From assembly GCA_022747635.1 (NCBI GenBank), contig JAKTNV010000009.1, forward strand, positions 31,100,622 to 31,164,621: a DNA stretch of 64,000 nucleotides. Reading direction: 5' to 3'. The position numbers and the translations under genes were made by a program. The stretch is from Hetaerina americana. Lineage: Eukaryota; Arthropoda; Insecta; Odonata; Calopterygidae. The notes beneath the pieces are model-generated. The model ran no database searches. It had not been told where the DNA came from and saw nothing but the letters and a program-made list of their open reading frames with translations. Every line of letters starts with the position of its first letter. Position 1 is the first letter of the stretch. Positions 12,131-24,410 of this stretch are shown here, one piece after another.

Positions 12131-14089
12131 CCTTTTCCCGTGAGTGATGGAAGAAACTCGTAAGTGGCTTACTGTTTGGAGTGAAAATAGCGAGTGACGG
12201 AAATGAGTAGGTATTAGAATAAGTATTTGCTTCACATGTAATTTACGATGATGAATACGTAATTTGAAATCGCTGAATGATAGCTAAGGAAGAGGGATAT
12301 CACATTATCAGGATCTTAAATCTATTAGGTTCTTACATAAATGTTTGCGAAGCAATTTTTTGGCGCTTGAATTGAATTCAAATTGTACATATCATGACAT
12401 AATCCGAAAATGCTCTAAAATTAGTGCATATGAAAAAATAAATATATCTTTGAAGTTAGTTTGTTGTAATGTATGCATAATCCATCAAATGGCTGTTAGC
12501 CTCCAAAGGTCGGTATTTACATGTTTATTACTCCCTGTGAAATGAGGTACAGGAACACTTTTTTTGCTACATACATTTCTTTGCCATGTGTTATCTTTTT
12601 TTGTACTGGAAATGGAATTCAGTGCACTAGTTGAAGCTGTTTTGTTATCCATCAATAGCAGTTTCAGCACATGAACGTCATTACCTAAAGAAATCTTTAA
12701 TAAAGTAATAATACTCATGGTTATGAAGCAAAAGTCGGGGTTTAATTAAACTTGGTGAAAAATAAAATTATTAAGGTTGACTTAAATGCTTTCACAAAAA
12801 AAACAGAAAAAGTTGCTACTAATTTTTTGCGCTGACTTAAACTCGTTATTTGGCTGAATATTGTGCTATCTGTGTTTCTTTCAATGAAGACCCGACCTTC
12901 AAGTATATTTAATTATAGAACTAATGCAAGTATTAATAAATTCGCAAAATGTGCGAGAATTTCAGCTTTTAAATGAATTTTAATTGGTGGCATCCATAGG
13001 CATATTTATTGCTTTATATTTCTTCATTTGAATCAACTTGAATAAGTTGAATTCACTTCTCTGTGGTATTCACCTTGATCCACTAATTATATTCTCGGCA
13101 TTAGGACCGGTTAAAACCCACTTTTACCCTAGAGACCGCAGAAAATCTCACTGATGTGTAAATGTTGGAATTTGGCCAACATTCATGACAAAGGCAAAGA
13201 AGTAAAAGTGAGTAATGTGAAGATAAGTGCCATCTTGGGTTTTCATATTTAAGATCTCTGTTCGAGAAAAAACGTGAAGAAAGGAAAAACGCTTAAATTT
13301 TTCTCCACAATCTTACTCTCCAATTTTGTCTCTATTGTCGGATCTCCAAATTGGTAATGAAGGACTCATTTACATCACGTGAAAAAATTCAGAATCACTT
13401 AATTTGCAATTTGAACTATTTAAGCTTAATTAGCTATGCATTAACCAGATTCATGGATTAAATCTTAATGAAGCTGGACAAATTGCAACTTCTAGGAGAT
13501 CGGATTACGGTTAAAGTAATTCAGATGATTTCGAACATAGAAACTTAGAAAATGTATGTGTAGTAATCGTTAAGAAAATATTGAATTCTAGAAGTTCCGG
13601 TTCGGCTCGATATGTAATTGCTATTTTTATCATGTTTATTGCTATTTGTGTAAAGCTTAGAGAGGAAAGATTATATGACTTCTATTCAAGCAAACTCGGT
13701 GGTTCCGAAATTTTAAATAATTTGGCTATCAATCGTGATATGTATGTACTAAAATGGCGATTTGGGAAACATTTCTCTCATTATTTTAGTGGGTCATTTT
13801 TTGACCCTAATAAATGCGTTACATTTGCGAGTATTTTAAAAATATGTTTTTACTGTTACATTTAATTATTTGCAAAAATACAGTATATGGGAGTAACGAA
13901 CGTGGGCGTATTTTCTTTATTCGACGAGATGCTTACATGTGCCAGGTAGAGATTTATCTCTCATCCTAGATTCACTTAAGAGATAACACAAAATAAAATT
14001 CGCCTGCTTTCTTGAATCAGAGGGATTTAGGATAAAGTTACACGTAACTCGGGGTAACATATTACAAGGACTTACGTGGAGGAACTCGA
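12131..14089. other. AT-rich DNA; no feature recognised
   Basis: No supported gene, RNA or mobile element is seen. A 94-codon frame at 13581-13865 has no recognisable motif. Confidence 0.5.
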
Positions 14090-14745
14090 TCAGTTTTCTC
14101 AAATTCGTGCCGGAGTCGAATTTTCTTTCCCGAGTTCCGGGAGCTCTCCCAGCAGACACTTGACTATATCTTCTCTTATGCCCTGAAATCTTTCTCCAAT
14201 CTCCCTTCCTCCCCTCTTTCGTTTTTTCCGATGGACCTTCTGCCACCATGATTTCCATCTTTCCCTTCCCACTGTTCCTTTCTCGTCACTCCCCTCCACT
14301 CTCTTTTCTTTCCTCGCATCTAGCCCTTGAAACCCACCCAACCCCCGCTCCTTACACCCGCCCCTCTTTCATTCCCTCGGAGCAAGCCGCAAGGGCAGAG
14401 TATTACTCTTCTCTTCCTAGCGAGAAACTTCTCTTTTTTCCCCCTCAGCGTCCACCCTCTTTTCATCCCACTCCCACCATTTTTTTGGCCTCCACCTTAT
14501 TTCTCCATTCTCTCTTGTTTCCGATAAGACTGCGAGGGTCCATCCGCCCCCCTCGGCCGAGAGGCCGGGCATCTTGTGGGTTCGGTCGAGAAGCGAAGAG
14601 CTTAACCCACACAACCGCACGTGGGCACCCACTCTTTCCCTTTTGCCCCTCGATACTTCATAGGTCTGGACCGAAGGCAGTCCGAAACCGAGATGAGACC
14701 AATGATGGTGAATGTAGTGAGATAAAAAGTAATTTCCTTTCATTG
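14090..14745. other. Pyrimidine-rich CpG patch
   Basis: The plus strand is strongly CT-rich, with a CpG-dense segment around 14530-14640. Frames of 169 codons (plus) and 108-113 codons (minus) overlap one another and show only compositional bias. It has the same character as 11.3-12.1 kb and 38.3-39.3 kb. Possible regulatory DNA, not shown. Confidence 0.35.
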
Positions 14746-15369
14746 CAATTACTTTGACCGTTGCATTTAATCATTGAATTTAAATCAATGGCTCAATGAG
14801 GTACTTGGTTACAATTACTCTACCACAGTCCAAAGGTTGTGATAGTATTTTAGCCACACACTTCCGGAAAAAATCTATATAAATACTTGTCGATAATCAT
14901 TTAACATAAGGTAACGTATGAATATTCGTTTGATCGGAAGATCGGCAGTTAGAAACTATTTTAAACTGCAATTGGTTTTATTTCCTTAATTACGGTAAGG
15001 TGATTGATTGAAGGAGACTCGATATAAACTTTAATGACTACCATTATTATTACGTCCCGGTCTATAATTTTGTGTTTCTGGCTATTTGCTTTCGAAAATC
15101 TTCCAAACTAGGTTTAGCATTACAATATTCAGAAGGTTTTAGTTATATTATCTTTACGTGTAAAATATGTGGCGAAATATTCTCGTCTAGTAGCTATCTA
15201 TCGTATTGAATTACCTCATACTGTAATTTCAATTACTCTAACCGAATAATTGCATTTTTAAATTTTTGTAATGTTTAAAATTAATTTAATAGTTTAACGG
15301 GGATATAGAATGATGGTGGAGATAGCATTAAACGAAGTCATTACTGGTAGCACTATAAAATATAACAGG
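14746..15369. other. AT-rich DNA; no feature recognised
   Basis: Nothing could be identified in this segment. Confidence 0.5.
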
Positions 15370-15845
15370 TACCTGTCATAATTAGGTGTGACACGATTTG
15401 ACCCCTTTAACTTTGACTCTTTTCTTATCTATCTTTTCCCTTCTCTTGAACACGCCATCGCCTTTTGTATGCTGGTTCCTTTTTCTTCGTCTCTTTTCCC
15501 TAACCTGGCCATCTTCTTCTTCGTTTCATTCGTGCCATCTCCTTATATTCTCCCCTTAGCCTACTGTGGACACCTTTAATTTTTTGCCTAATTTGTTCTG
15601 CTACTGCTTTTTTACGGCCTCTTTTTTTATTTTTCTCTATCTCTTTCTTTTTCTGTTCCCTACCACTTTTTGCCTCCACTTTCTTTGCCGTTTAATTTAT
15701 CCAGATGGCTTTGTATTTTTCAGAAGTCTCCGGCGTCTTACTCTTTCGTTCTTTTGTCATTATTTATCTCTTAACCCTTCCCTTCTGCTGAAACTCTCCT
15801 TTTCCATTCTAGTAAATTTACAGTCAACTTTCCTCTAAGTTATTG
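15370..15845 (-). other. Possible LINE-derived Lys/Arg-rich remnant
   Basis: Read on the minus strand, this pyrimidine-rich stretch gives broken Lys/Arg/Glu-rich peptides, with stops, of the kind seen between endonuclease and reverse transcriptase in LINEs such as the one at 57.0-57.6 kb. No diagnostic catalytic motif is present, so a LINE origin is only a guess. Simple purine/pyrimidine skew would look much the same. Confidence 0.25.
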
Positions 15846-16107
15846 CTTTCAAAGTGAAACCTTCTTTAGTGGCATCAATTTCAACGGAATTCGTAGTAAG
15901 TTATCATCATTATTTATGATAAATACATGAGAAAAATATGTTTATTTCCAGTTATATTTTTCAAATTCCTTTATTTTAAATATGCATCGAGTTAGATTTG
16001 AGCGTGTAACTTTCATTACGTCACTCATTGTTTTATTAGTCAAAATTATTCTTCCCTTACGTACGAAAAGTGAAGAGTCAGGCGTGATATTGTGGAATCG
16101 AGACATA

Positions 16108-16274
16108 ATGAAAACTTCGTTGCAATTTTCCACAGTTAAAACTTTATTGCCGACCATGGTTTCGATACACTGTATCATCTTCAGGTGAAGGAGGTACCTG
16201 AAGATGATACAGTGTATCGAAACCATGGTCGGCAATAAAGTTTTAACTGTGGAAAATTGCAACGAAGTTTTCAT
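16108..16274. repeat. Near-perfect palindrome, 79-nt arms, Penelope-like terminal sequence
   Basis: The arms 16108-16186 and 16196-16274 are reverse complements without any mismatch I can find, separated by nine bases (gaaggaggt). Each arm reads outward from the centre as CCTGAAGATGATACAGTGTA and then a CGAAACCATGGTCGG block and an AATAAAG. From memory, this order resembles the end repeats of Penelope-like retroelements, which carry hammerhead motifs. Nothing of a Penelope reverse transcriptase lies nearby, so this would be an isolated inverted pair of element ends. Such a long palindrome with a short spacer is normally unstable. Overlapping frames on both strands repeat the same peptide and are artefacts. 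Confidence 0.9.
16198..16230 (+). ncRNA. Hammerhead-ribozyme-like core (Penelope type)
   Basis: The order of elements fits a minimal hammerhead. CTGAAGA (16198-16204) matches the CUGANGA core. An unpaired T follows, then stem II GATAC/GTATC with the three-base loop AGT, then GAAA (16219-16222). A short stem III, CC-AT-GG, comes before TC (16229-16230), the expected NUH cleavage position. Stem I is poor: only C16197 with G16231 pairs well, because the 5' flank is replaced by the palindrome centre. A mirror copy lies on the minus strand at 16184-16152. Activity of this copy is doubtful; the resemblance to Penelope-associated hammerheads is family knowledge plus inference. Confidence 0.5.
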
Positions 16275-16280
16275 CATTTT

Positions 16281-17779
16281 TCATTATTCTTCCCTATTTT
16301 AAAAGTTTGCCTTTAATAGTGAATATAATACTATGACAATGCATGAATTTGCAATAGCAATGATGCTGAAATGTGGTGTAATATAATAGAACAATTGAGT
16401 TAGTAGTCCAAAGATGCCTTTATCCATAATATGTGATTGGCAAATTTTATTTTTTAAATATATACTGCCGTTTGATAAATTACTGCAAATTTAAATATAC
16501 TTTGCGGTTCCAAAGTTGTAATTTGAAGCTTGGGGCATTGAATTAATTTTATCTAATTATCTTGCGAAGAGGCTTACATTAACTGCCAGCATTTTCATTT
16601 GTGACTATTAATGAAACCACAGTCCAGGATTTCAATTGAGGATACTCAACCATCGAATTACTTATATTACTTAATAAGCCATGATGATGAATGATTAACT
16701 TTATTTTAATTGGAGATATTGAGAGCAAAGTGAATATTTACGGAGGAAACGCTGCTTTTTAAGCAAGGTAGAAAAAGGAAAAGGATTGGCAGGTTTGTCT
16801 GTATTATTGAAAGCAGATAGTATGAAGATGGTTTATTGTAATGTGGGCTGTAAGAATGTACATATACTTAAGAGTTATCATAGGCTTGCATGTGTGGCAA
16901 TGCACCGTTCCTGCGAGACGCTTTTTTCAGTATCCATCAAAATATAATGGCAGGCTTCTGTTAAATATTGACCTTTTGGTTAAAGTGATGTGCTTTACCT
17001 GTTCGTATAGAATTAAAAAACTTCAAAAATAACTCTTTTTAACGATTTATAATGCGAATGATTCTGTTTATAATGTAATAACAGAAGAGAAGTTAGCTAA
17101 ATTTAAATGTGAATAAAGGTTTCAGTTTTAACTGGTATTCACAGTTTGGAGAATGATGTTATTACTGCAGTGATTTTAGAATCAGGGTATCATTTACTAG
17201 TTAGTCATTCTAATGTGGGAATGCAGGGAAAATAAATATTTGGGGGTTATAAAAGTTGTAGGGCCATGATTGCTATCAAAGGAAACGATTTAAGCTTATT
17301 TGGCATCTTATACTATCGAAGGATGTTATTACACTTTCGCATGAATGACAGCGCAACAGTGAACAGTGTGACCGATTTGGACAATTTTACTGGTTGATGT
17401 GACCTCGCGCTTTCTTACGCCCACTATTTTGGACCCAGAAAATAGAGGAAGGAGTGAAATCCCTTTCGAACTCCATAAAGAGCTGACTGAAGGAAGGGTG
17501 GGGAGCAAGATAAATGGTTTCCTCCTAGATTCGCTGCTAATGCTTGTGGAGAGGCGCACTAAATTTTTCGAATATCATTGTGAGATAAAAGTTACTTGCA
17601 AATGAAGCACAATGCCCAGGGCATTTAATTTCTTGACTAATTTGTGCCTTTATGGCTATCTTACCTTATCTTGTTAGCCAAGTTTCTACTGTGATTTCAA
17701 ATGCATTATTTTCTATCTCTCTTTTGTTATATGGGACGTATTTTCTCGATTAACTTGTCGTCACCAGAACTTGTATCAG
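16281..17779. other. AT-rich DNA; no feature recognised
   Basis: There is no supported feature. The slightly GC-richer piece at 17330-17600 has short frames on both strands without recognisable motifs. Confidence 0.45.
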
Positions 17780-19700
17780 TCCGTAAATTGGTTTTGAGTA
17801 GTTTGTAAGTAACTCCTTTTTACACCAAAAGTGGTCTTCCGCATGGCATCCTTCTTTACTTGGCTTAGGTGTTTTATTCCTTGGCTTTCTTCGAAAGGCC
17901 TTCACTTATTTATACAGGTACTCCAAAACATTCTGCGTCTCAATAGTGCGAAATCCTTCTATCTCTGTTTGCTTTATGATGGTCAACATTGTGTTTTCCT
18001 CTCATCCAATATGATCTTAAGCATATGTCTCCGTCACCGACTTTTAAGTCTTCATTTCTTCTTTGGCAAACCATGTCCATGACCATCAGAGTCGCGTATT
18101 CTGCACAAATGCCTTTTTGGAGCTCTTTCTCCGTTGTTAAGTTATGTCGATTTAGGGTAGTAGTGATAAACGCTTTCTTAGCGGAGCTCCTATATGGAAC
18201 TTATTGCTATTCCATTCTTGATTCTTGAACTTGATCCACACCGTTTCGTGTTACGTCCTCGGTAGGCGAAAGATTTCAAGTATTTAAATTTACTTCATCT
18301 TCATAAACTTCTATCTCTACACCTGCTAGACCTTTATTTTTTTATGCCTAGTTTTATTTAACTCGTGATACATCTTAAGTAGTAAGTTTATTTTATTTAA
18401 TAACGCCTCCAATCTTGTGCATCCTATAGCAATGTAATCTGCAAAATGGAGCATGTTAATTTGCGCTCCTTTCGCATATATTATTTAATTGCTATTTCTC
18501 GTGAAGGCCCTTGTGATTATTCTGAGTACACGTATAATTGTGCTTAATCGAGGTTTATATCTTGAATAATGGCTCTATTTACTGCAATTATTATTTTAAA
18601 AGTCCCTCACCAAGTCCACGATTGCCACACGTGCCATCGACATTTATTAATTTTTTATATTGATATATTTATGCCCTTGTTCATTGGTTCTTACTGAATC
18701 CGAAGTTTTCTGGAAGTCTGTCTTCTTTGTTCCCGTTTTTTGGCTAATTTGATGTGTGCATTATGCATTCTGCATTATGATGCATTTGGTACTTATTCCA
18801 ATGTTCCTCGCATCTCTTGGTGGTCATTAGCTACATTATAAAATTTCATTACATTCGTTTGGTAATCTTCAACGCAGCTCGATGAAATGTCTCCATTGGA
18901 TTTGTCTGCATCAGGGATCTTTTGTTCCGTTGATTATTCCGCCATATTTACAGGTAATTTCTATCGTGTAATTAGTCACTGCTTGGCCACAGTCATTTTT
19001 ATCCATCTCGCTCTCATCTAAAATTACACTATCTTCTAAGGGAGTCGCTCCTTGAAGTTACTTAATCCATTCTTTCCATTTTTTTACTCGTTTTCAACTT
19101 ATATTACCTTATTGTCTTTGGTATTTGTGATGTGGCATTTCCTTTCCGTTCCTCTTTAAATAGGTTGCAATGGCAAGAGTAGTTTCCCGTTTTTCCTTTT
19201 ACATGTTGAACTTGATTTCTTCGAAGCATATATCATTCCACTTTTCTATACCGTTGTTATATTCGTATTCATCGGCTTCTCAAAATTTGTGGTTTTACAT
19301 TGTTTCTTGCATTTGATTTTTTTCTTCTGTAAGCTCTTTTATTCATGGTGGGATTTTTTTCTCTCTCTTGGAGTTGATTTTCATGTTATTCTGTATAATT
19401 TTCATCTTAATCTATATTCTGTGATAATGTTTTTCAAATTTCTCTACTCTCCTTTTGTGCGGGTTCCTTTTCCTTTTTCAAGTATTTAATCTTAGAAAGC
19501 CCTATCTCTTATGTATTTTTTTCAAATATTTTTGTAAAACTCGCGATTTGCATTTTACCAATTTCTGTATCGTAGTTCCCTTGTTGTAACCCACGAGGTT
19601 TCGTCTCTGTGTCATCTTTGCCAGGATAGATTTTCTTCACTTGATTATTGTATTTTTGTTTCACTTGGGCGTCATTCATTTGATATTTGTTTACTCATAC
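17780..19700 (-). pseudogene. LINE family 2, decayed reverse transcriptase
   Basis: On the minus strand, near 18476-18415, the translation reads QINMLHFADYIAIG followed by CTRLEALLNK. This is the RT catalytic box, F-A-D-D-I-A-I in active elements of this type, with the second aspartate replaced by tyrosine. Upstream (about 19090-18990) the frame reads KWKEWIK, resembling the segment that precedes the RT in LINEs. Downstream (18260-17830) are broken stretches resembling the C-terminal part of LINE polyproteins. Many stops and frameshifts make it a pseudogene. It differs from LINE family 1, whose box is F-A-D-D-Q. Limits are approximate; an endonuclease domain was not recognised. Confidence 0.55.
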
Positions 19701-22700
19701 CAGAAATGTTCCTCTGTATCTTCTACATTGATAATGCTCAAAGATATTTTCACCACTATGTTTTAAAACATCATTACTTTTGAATTTTCTCTTGGATATG
19801 ATAAGATGTGCTAACAATTGTAAATAAACCTTCGGCACAAAAAGGCGTGATAGTTATTCTTAGTTTACAATTCGTGTTCATTGAAACTATGTTTTTTTAA
19901 GATTCCTGGGAGTTTCAAGCATATATTAATCGATTAAATATTTAGGAATATACAAGGAATTATTATTAAAATATTATTATTTTAAAATGTACGAGAATGG
20001 GGTGGGAACGTATCCACTCGGCTCACACCCGAGGTGGTTATGGATGAAAGCGGAGGGTGGGAGTCGGGAGTGTGTGGTTGGCCTACGGTGGCTAGTCTGT
20101 GGGTTCCGTGTGGGGGAGGGGAAGGTCAGTAATGGTTCTCGAGAAGTAATTGTGGAATATCTAGGAGGAGGGAGTGGAAAGGAAAGAGGTGATCTTTTGT
20201 GATGGTTTTATTTTGTTGTACGCAGGTCAATATGGCCAATTGTTCGCGGATGTCCATCTGGGTCCCTTTTTTCTTATTGGATATCATCTGCGTCATGAAG
20301 TCGGTCTGGTGATCTTCGCCGAGGAGGTGGGAGCATATTGTGATACTCCTGTGTTTTTTGTTTAAGTCTCTACGACGTTTCTCTACTCACACCCGAAGAC
20401 TTCTTCTGTCAGTCCAAAGTCAACGCATAGTTTTTTGATTCTTTCTTGTCCATTGCGACGGAATTCCACAAAGTATAGCCAACAAATATCTCTCAAATTA
20501 ATTAATAATGAAAATGATATGTTATTGCTTCTGCAATGACCTTCAATTGTGCTCGAATTAATATATTTGCATGTATTAGTTATATGCACTCAATAATTTT
20601 TCATTCAAAACGCCATTTTGTTACCTAATTACGAAATAAATGAACATTATTTATTAATTAAAACATAGCTGAAAAAGTGAACTTTCTACAAGTTCTCGGT
20701 GGAAGAGAATACTAGCCATTTAAAGTCCTTGGTAACGGATCAAGTTCATATCTTCATTAGAGCTTGGCAATCAATTTACATACTTTAAGTGAAATTTGCC
20801 CAATTTTATGCGACGAAGGTTTAACCAGCAGTCTTTATCCTCTTGTTGCTTATATCTACTGCAGTTCACGGAGTTTCCGCTTCTGTTTCTTCTTTTCCCT
20901 TCTCTCTATCGTCGCCGTGCACAAGAAAACAAACAAACTCTGAGAGTTTTGCGGCTCCATATAATCTTGTGGTTTCTGTGTTTCAAACTAAGTGGATAGG
21001 GAGTTAGATTTTTATGAAACAACTTACTCTGCGCCCGCATTTCTCAAGAATTTCTCCTTTTGGTGAGAAATTCTTTACAGCCCTCGAGTTTTCTAGGTTT
21101 CGACTTAAAGGCCTTCCTAACCTTATTAGAGTCCAACATTTAATGGGAAATGTAAATATATCGTTTTGAATAATTTGCGTTCTTGAGATGCTGCGTTGGT
21201 TAATGGAAAATCGGAGAAGGAATCCGCATGCATTAAAAAATAATATCAAATTTTCTTTCAGTGATGCAGTTTTGTAATTCTTTGAAGGCTTATAAACTAA
21301 TTTTTTATGATTTAATTATGGTGTAGATAAAACCGTAAGATTTGACCAAGAAAATAATGGGTATTGTCTTAATTATACGGAGTTTTAGGAGCAGCGATAA
21401 TAATGCATAATTTCTCAGGAAAATGTAATCCTATACTATATTAGGGGACTCTCTGATATAAGAACCTTGTTACGAGTTCCTAAAACCCAGCAGGTAATTA
21501 TCTCGACATGTTCAGGATAAAAGTTTTGAGGAAATGAGGAGAGGAATTAGTGTTTGTGGCTGGATAGCATTAAAAAATTATGATACTTGAAATAAATAAC
21601 GTGACTCAGAATAAATATCTGGCATGAATCGTTTCCAGAAGGTGCATATGCATTCATTTGCAACTTATTTTTTGTCTCTCGTTTGCTTGTGGTGACCCAA
21701 TTTAAGCTTGGCGTGGCGTGTACTTAAAAGACTTTCTTTTATCTTGGCCCTATTTTTCTCAGGTATTTATCGATGCAAATTTTCACATTCAAACCTGTAC
21801 TCTCGCACGCGCAGGAAATAGCCCCATTAGTGGATCTCTCCTGTGTTACATTGCTTTTATCCTCCATTGAAGGGACTATGACGGTTCTGCATTAGTTGTT
21901 AGCTGAAACAGCTTTCGTAGAATGAATTCAAATTTCAAAAAGCGGGTTTTTTTTCACCCTTGATGCTGTTCTCTGTTACTATGTGTGCGCGGCTATTCAG
22001 GTTTCGAGTCGAGGTGTGATAATTCGAGCATGTTGGAAGCAGATTTTGATTCCCCCTGAACGTTTTCCGCTAATTGTCATTTCAAAATAATATTTTTTTT
22101 AACGTTCACCTTATTTATGAAAAATCATTTGTGTCATTCTTCCTCAGATCCTTGATAGAAGGATTACACTTTTTTAATCGTGGAAATAATTTTATATTCC
22201 ATTTTACTGGCTAATTCGTCCCATTTTCATGGTTTGGTTGGAACATAAAAATATACTTTTAATATTTCTGTGGAACTGTAATGGTTAAAAAAGTGTGCTG
22301 AATAATTTTCACTGCCCTACTTTTTATCGTTTTATGTTCCTAATTTCATCGAGCACTTTGAATGTGGAGCATTCATATGCTTTGGATGTGAATAAAAAAT
22401 AATCAGGTGCTGGGTTTGCTCTGTATTCATCCAGTATTTTGACGTCCATAACCTGAAATGTTCTGATGAAATAAACCGATTTCATCAATTTTAATTAAAT
22501 ATTATCTTGGAGTCAATCATAAGTGCTATAATTAACTTTACCGAATCAAATTTAAAAAAGAATTTTCCTCGTTGTTAATTATTACGCTTAATTTTCATGC
22601 ATCAAAATTATTTGAAAAATATAATTTCTTTGAGTAATTTTGTTTTATAACCTTGATAGCTGCAATTTTCTACCGCCGAACTGGTAAAGGGAAACAGGTT

Positions 22701-23739
22701 TTTACTTCACTCGGAGATTAGATACCAAGGCGTTGGGTGAAAATTATTTTATCCTTGAGATTGCCAGGCTGTGTTCTATTTCCAAGTGTTGAAAGTAAAC
22801 TTTGCCTATCGGTGAGTGTGAACAGTGAATTAGGTAGGCCGTGCAGCATGTGGCACAGGCGAGCGCAACAGGAGGATTTTTATCTCTTTTTTGGGTATGA
22901 TTTCATGAGGTGCTTCATAGTCATACTTAGTTTGGTTTTGGAATAAGGTTATTTTTTTGTAAACGGAGTAAAGGTACGAAAGATGGACCCTGATACTAAA
23001 AACTCAACTGCATATCCCTTATAGAAAAGAGCCTTCCAACGGTCTGAGCTTAGTGGTGCGAGGAAAACTCATGGCCGACGAGATAGGCTCATTTTCAGTA
23101 TTACCGTCTGATGTATTTATGTAGAAATTCAGGTGGTCTACAAGTTTTACACAAAGAAGTTGTGATTTAGTTAAAAATGTAGCATGGATGGACGTTTAAC
23201 GGACGTTTCAATAACCCATAAATTATGAATATTAATGTCAGGATAAATAGTTTTAGCGTTGGTGTGAAAATACGTTTTCAAAATAAAATTGCATGAATGA
23301 GATTCCTTCAACCAAAATGGCAAGGGAAAAATTGCGTAAAATATGGGGTAAAATAATTTAAAATAGTCCTCTTGACATAATGTGTAATATAATAAATAAA
23401 GTAATTAAACATTTTATCATATAATACCAGATAATATAAATTATTAAAATAGCATAATCATGCTGTGATTTTGAAATAGAAAATATTAAACTAAATGTGC
23501 CTTCTATTGATTATTATTATATATTTGCTTCAGAAACTGTGTTCAATAGGAAGATGGCTAATTTACAATATCTTTTTCCCTCTTTCTATCACTTTTCTGG
23601 CGAACGATATGCTTATTACAGCTTGATTTACGAGTAGGATGCTCTTGGAACATTCTTATCGGTCATGCCTTTTACTCGTGGATTGAAATTCATTACAAGC
23701 CTGATGCAATGTTTTTTTAAGGATATAACTTCGTTGGAG
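19701..23739. other. Mostly AT-rich DNA; small GC-richer segment at 20.0-20.4 kb
   Basis: No gene or mobile element is recognised. At 19987-20365 the DNA is locally richer in G and two short overlapping frames occur (71 and 63 codons), without known motifs. The rest is AT-rich with short frames only. Confidence 0.45.
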
Positions 23740-24410
23740 AAGAGGTGAACGCCATTGTTCCGCCAATGTCCGCCGTCGACGGCAGACGCAACGCAGCTCT
23801 TCCCATCGTAAATCGCGTCTAAATCACTACCAACTTCACCGGATCTATTAGCGGTGACGAAAGGGGAGAGAGTCATGCGGGGGTAGGGTGGAGGGGTTGA
23901 AGGGATAGGGGAGACAATCTGTGGAGGCGGGTTTCTGCACTCGGCCTCCATGGAGATGTATGGGCCGAGTCGGAACGGAAGAGAAGTCACGCTTCGAAAT
24001 CGGTTACACTCGGGGTGGAACAGGACAGGGCGGAAGTGGCGCGGCATTGTTAGGGGTTAGTGTGGCGCGGACGGGGTAGGGAGCAGGAGGGTATGGGGGC
24101 TAATTGAGGGTCAAGGGTGGGGGCGCGAATGGTTGCTGGAGCGGAGTGGCGGGAGATGAAGTGGGAGGGAGTGAAGGTGATGGGGAGGGGGTCAGCGGAT
24201 TGCTCCCCGGATTCTAGACATGTGAGGGTCGCCTGGGTCAACGCCTCTCGCGGACGTTGAACCTCGCTTCGAAAGCCATGGCTCTTCCAAAGTGTCGTAG
24301 ATGATGCTGTTGCCTCAATTACGACGCGGACTTTTTGTGACTTAGGCTCAAAAAAAAACGTTCTGTCGAAGCGTTGAGAGATGAGATGATGGCAATGATG
24401 GGGCATGAGT
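23740..24410. other. GC-rich, CpG-containing patch
   Basis: A sharply bounded GC-rich segment; its plus strand is G-rich in 23860-24190. Two successive minus-strand frames (24406-24050 and 24047-23628, together about 257 codons, in one reading frame separated by a stop) cross it. Their Pro/Ser/Arg-rich N-terminal part looks compositional and I recognise no domain. It could be a CpG-rich regulatory patch, a decayed repeat or an unrecognised exon, in falling order of likelihood. Confidence 0.35.

Noticed and set aside
14248..14757. A 169-codon plus-strand gene
   Set aside because: CT-rich composition explains the open frame; overlapping minus frames are also open.
15942..16277. A 111-codon minus-strand gene and a 68-codon plus-strand gene at the same place
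   Set aside because: Both pass through the palindrome and repeat the same peptide on each strand, which the inverted repeat explains.
20174..20365. A small gene in the G-rich segment near 20.2 kb
   Set aside because: The 63-codon frame lacks recognised motifs and splice evidence.
23628..24406. A minus-strand gene of two consecutive frames (139 and 118 codons)
   Set aside because: A stop separates them, the N-terminal half is compositional, and no family was recognised.
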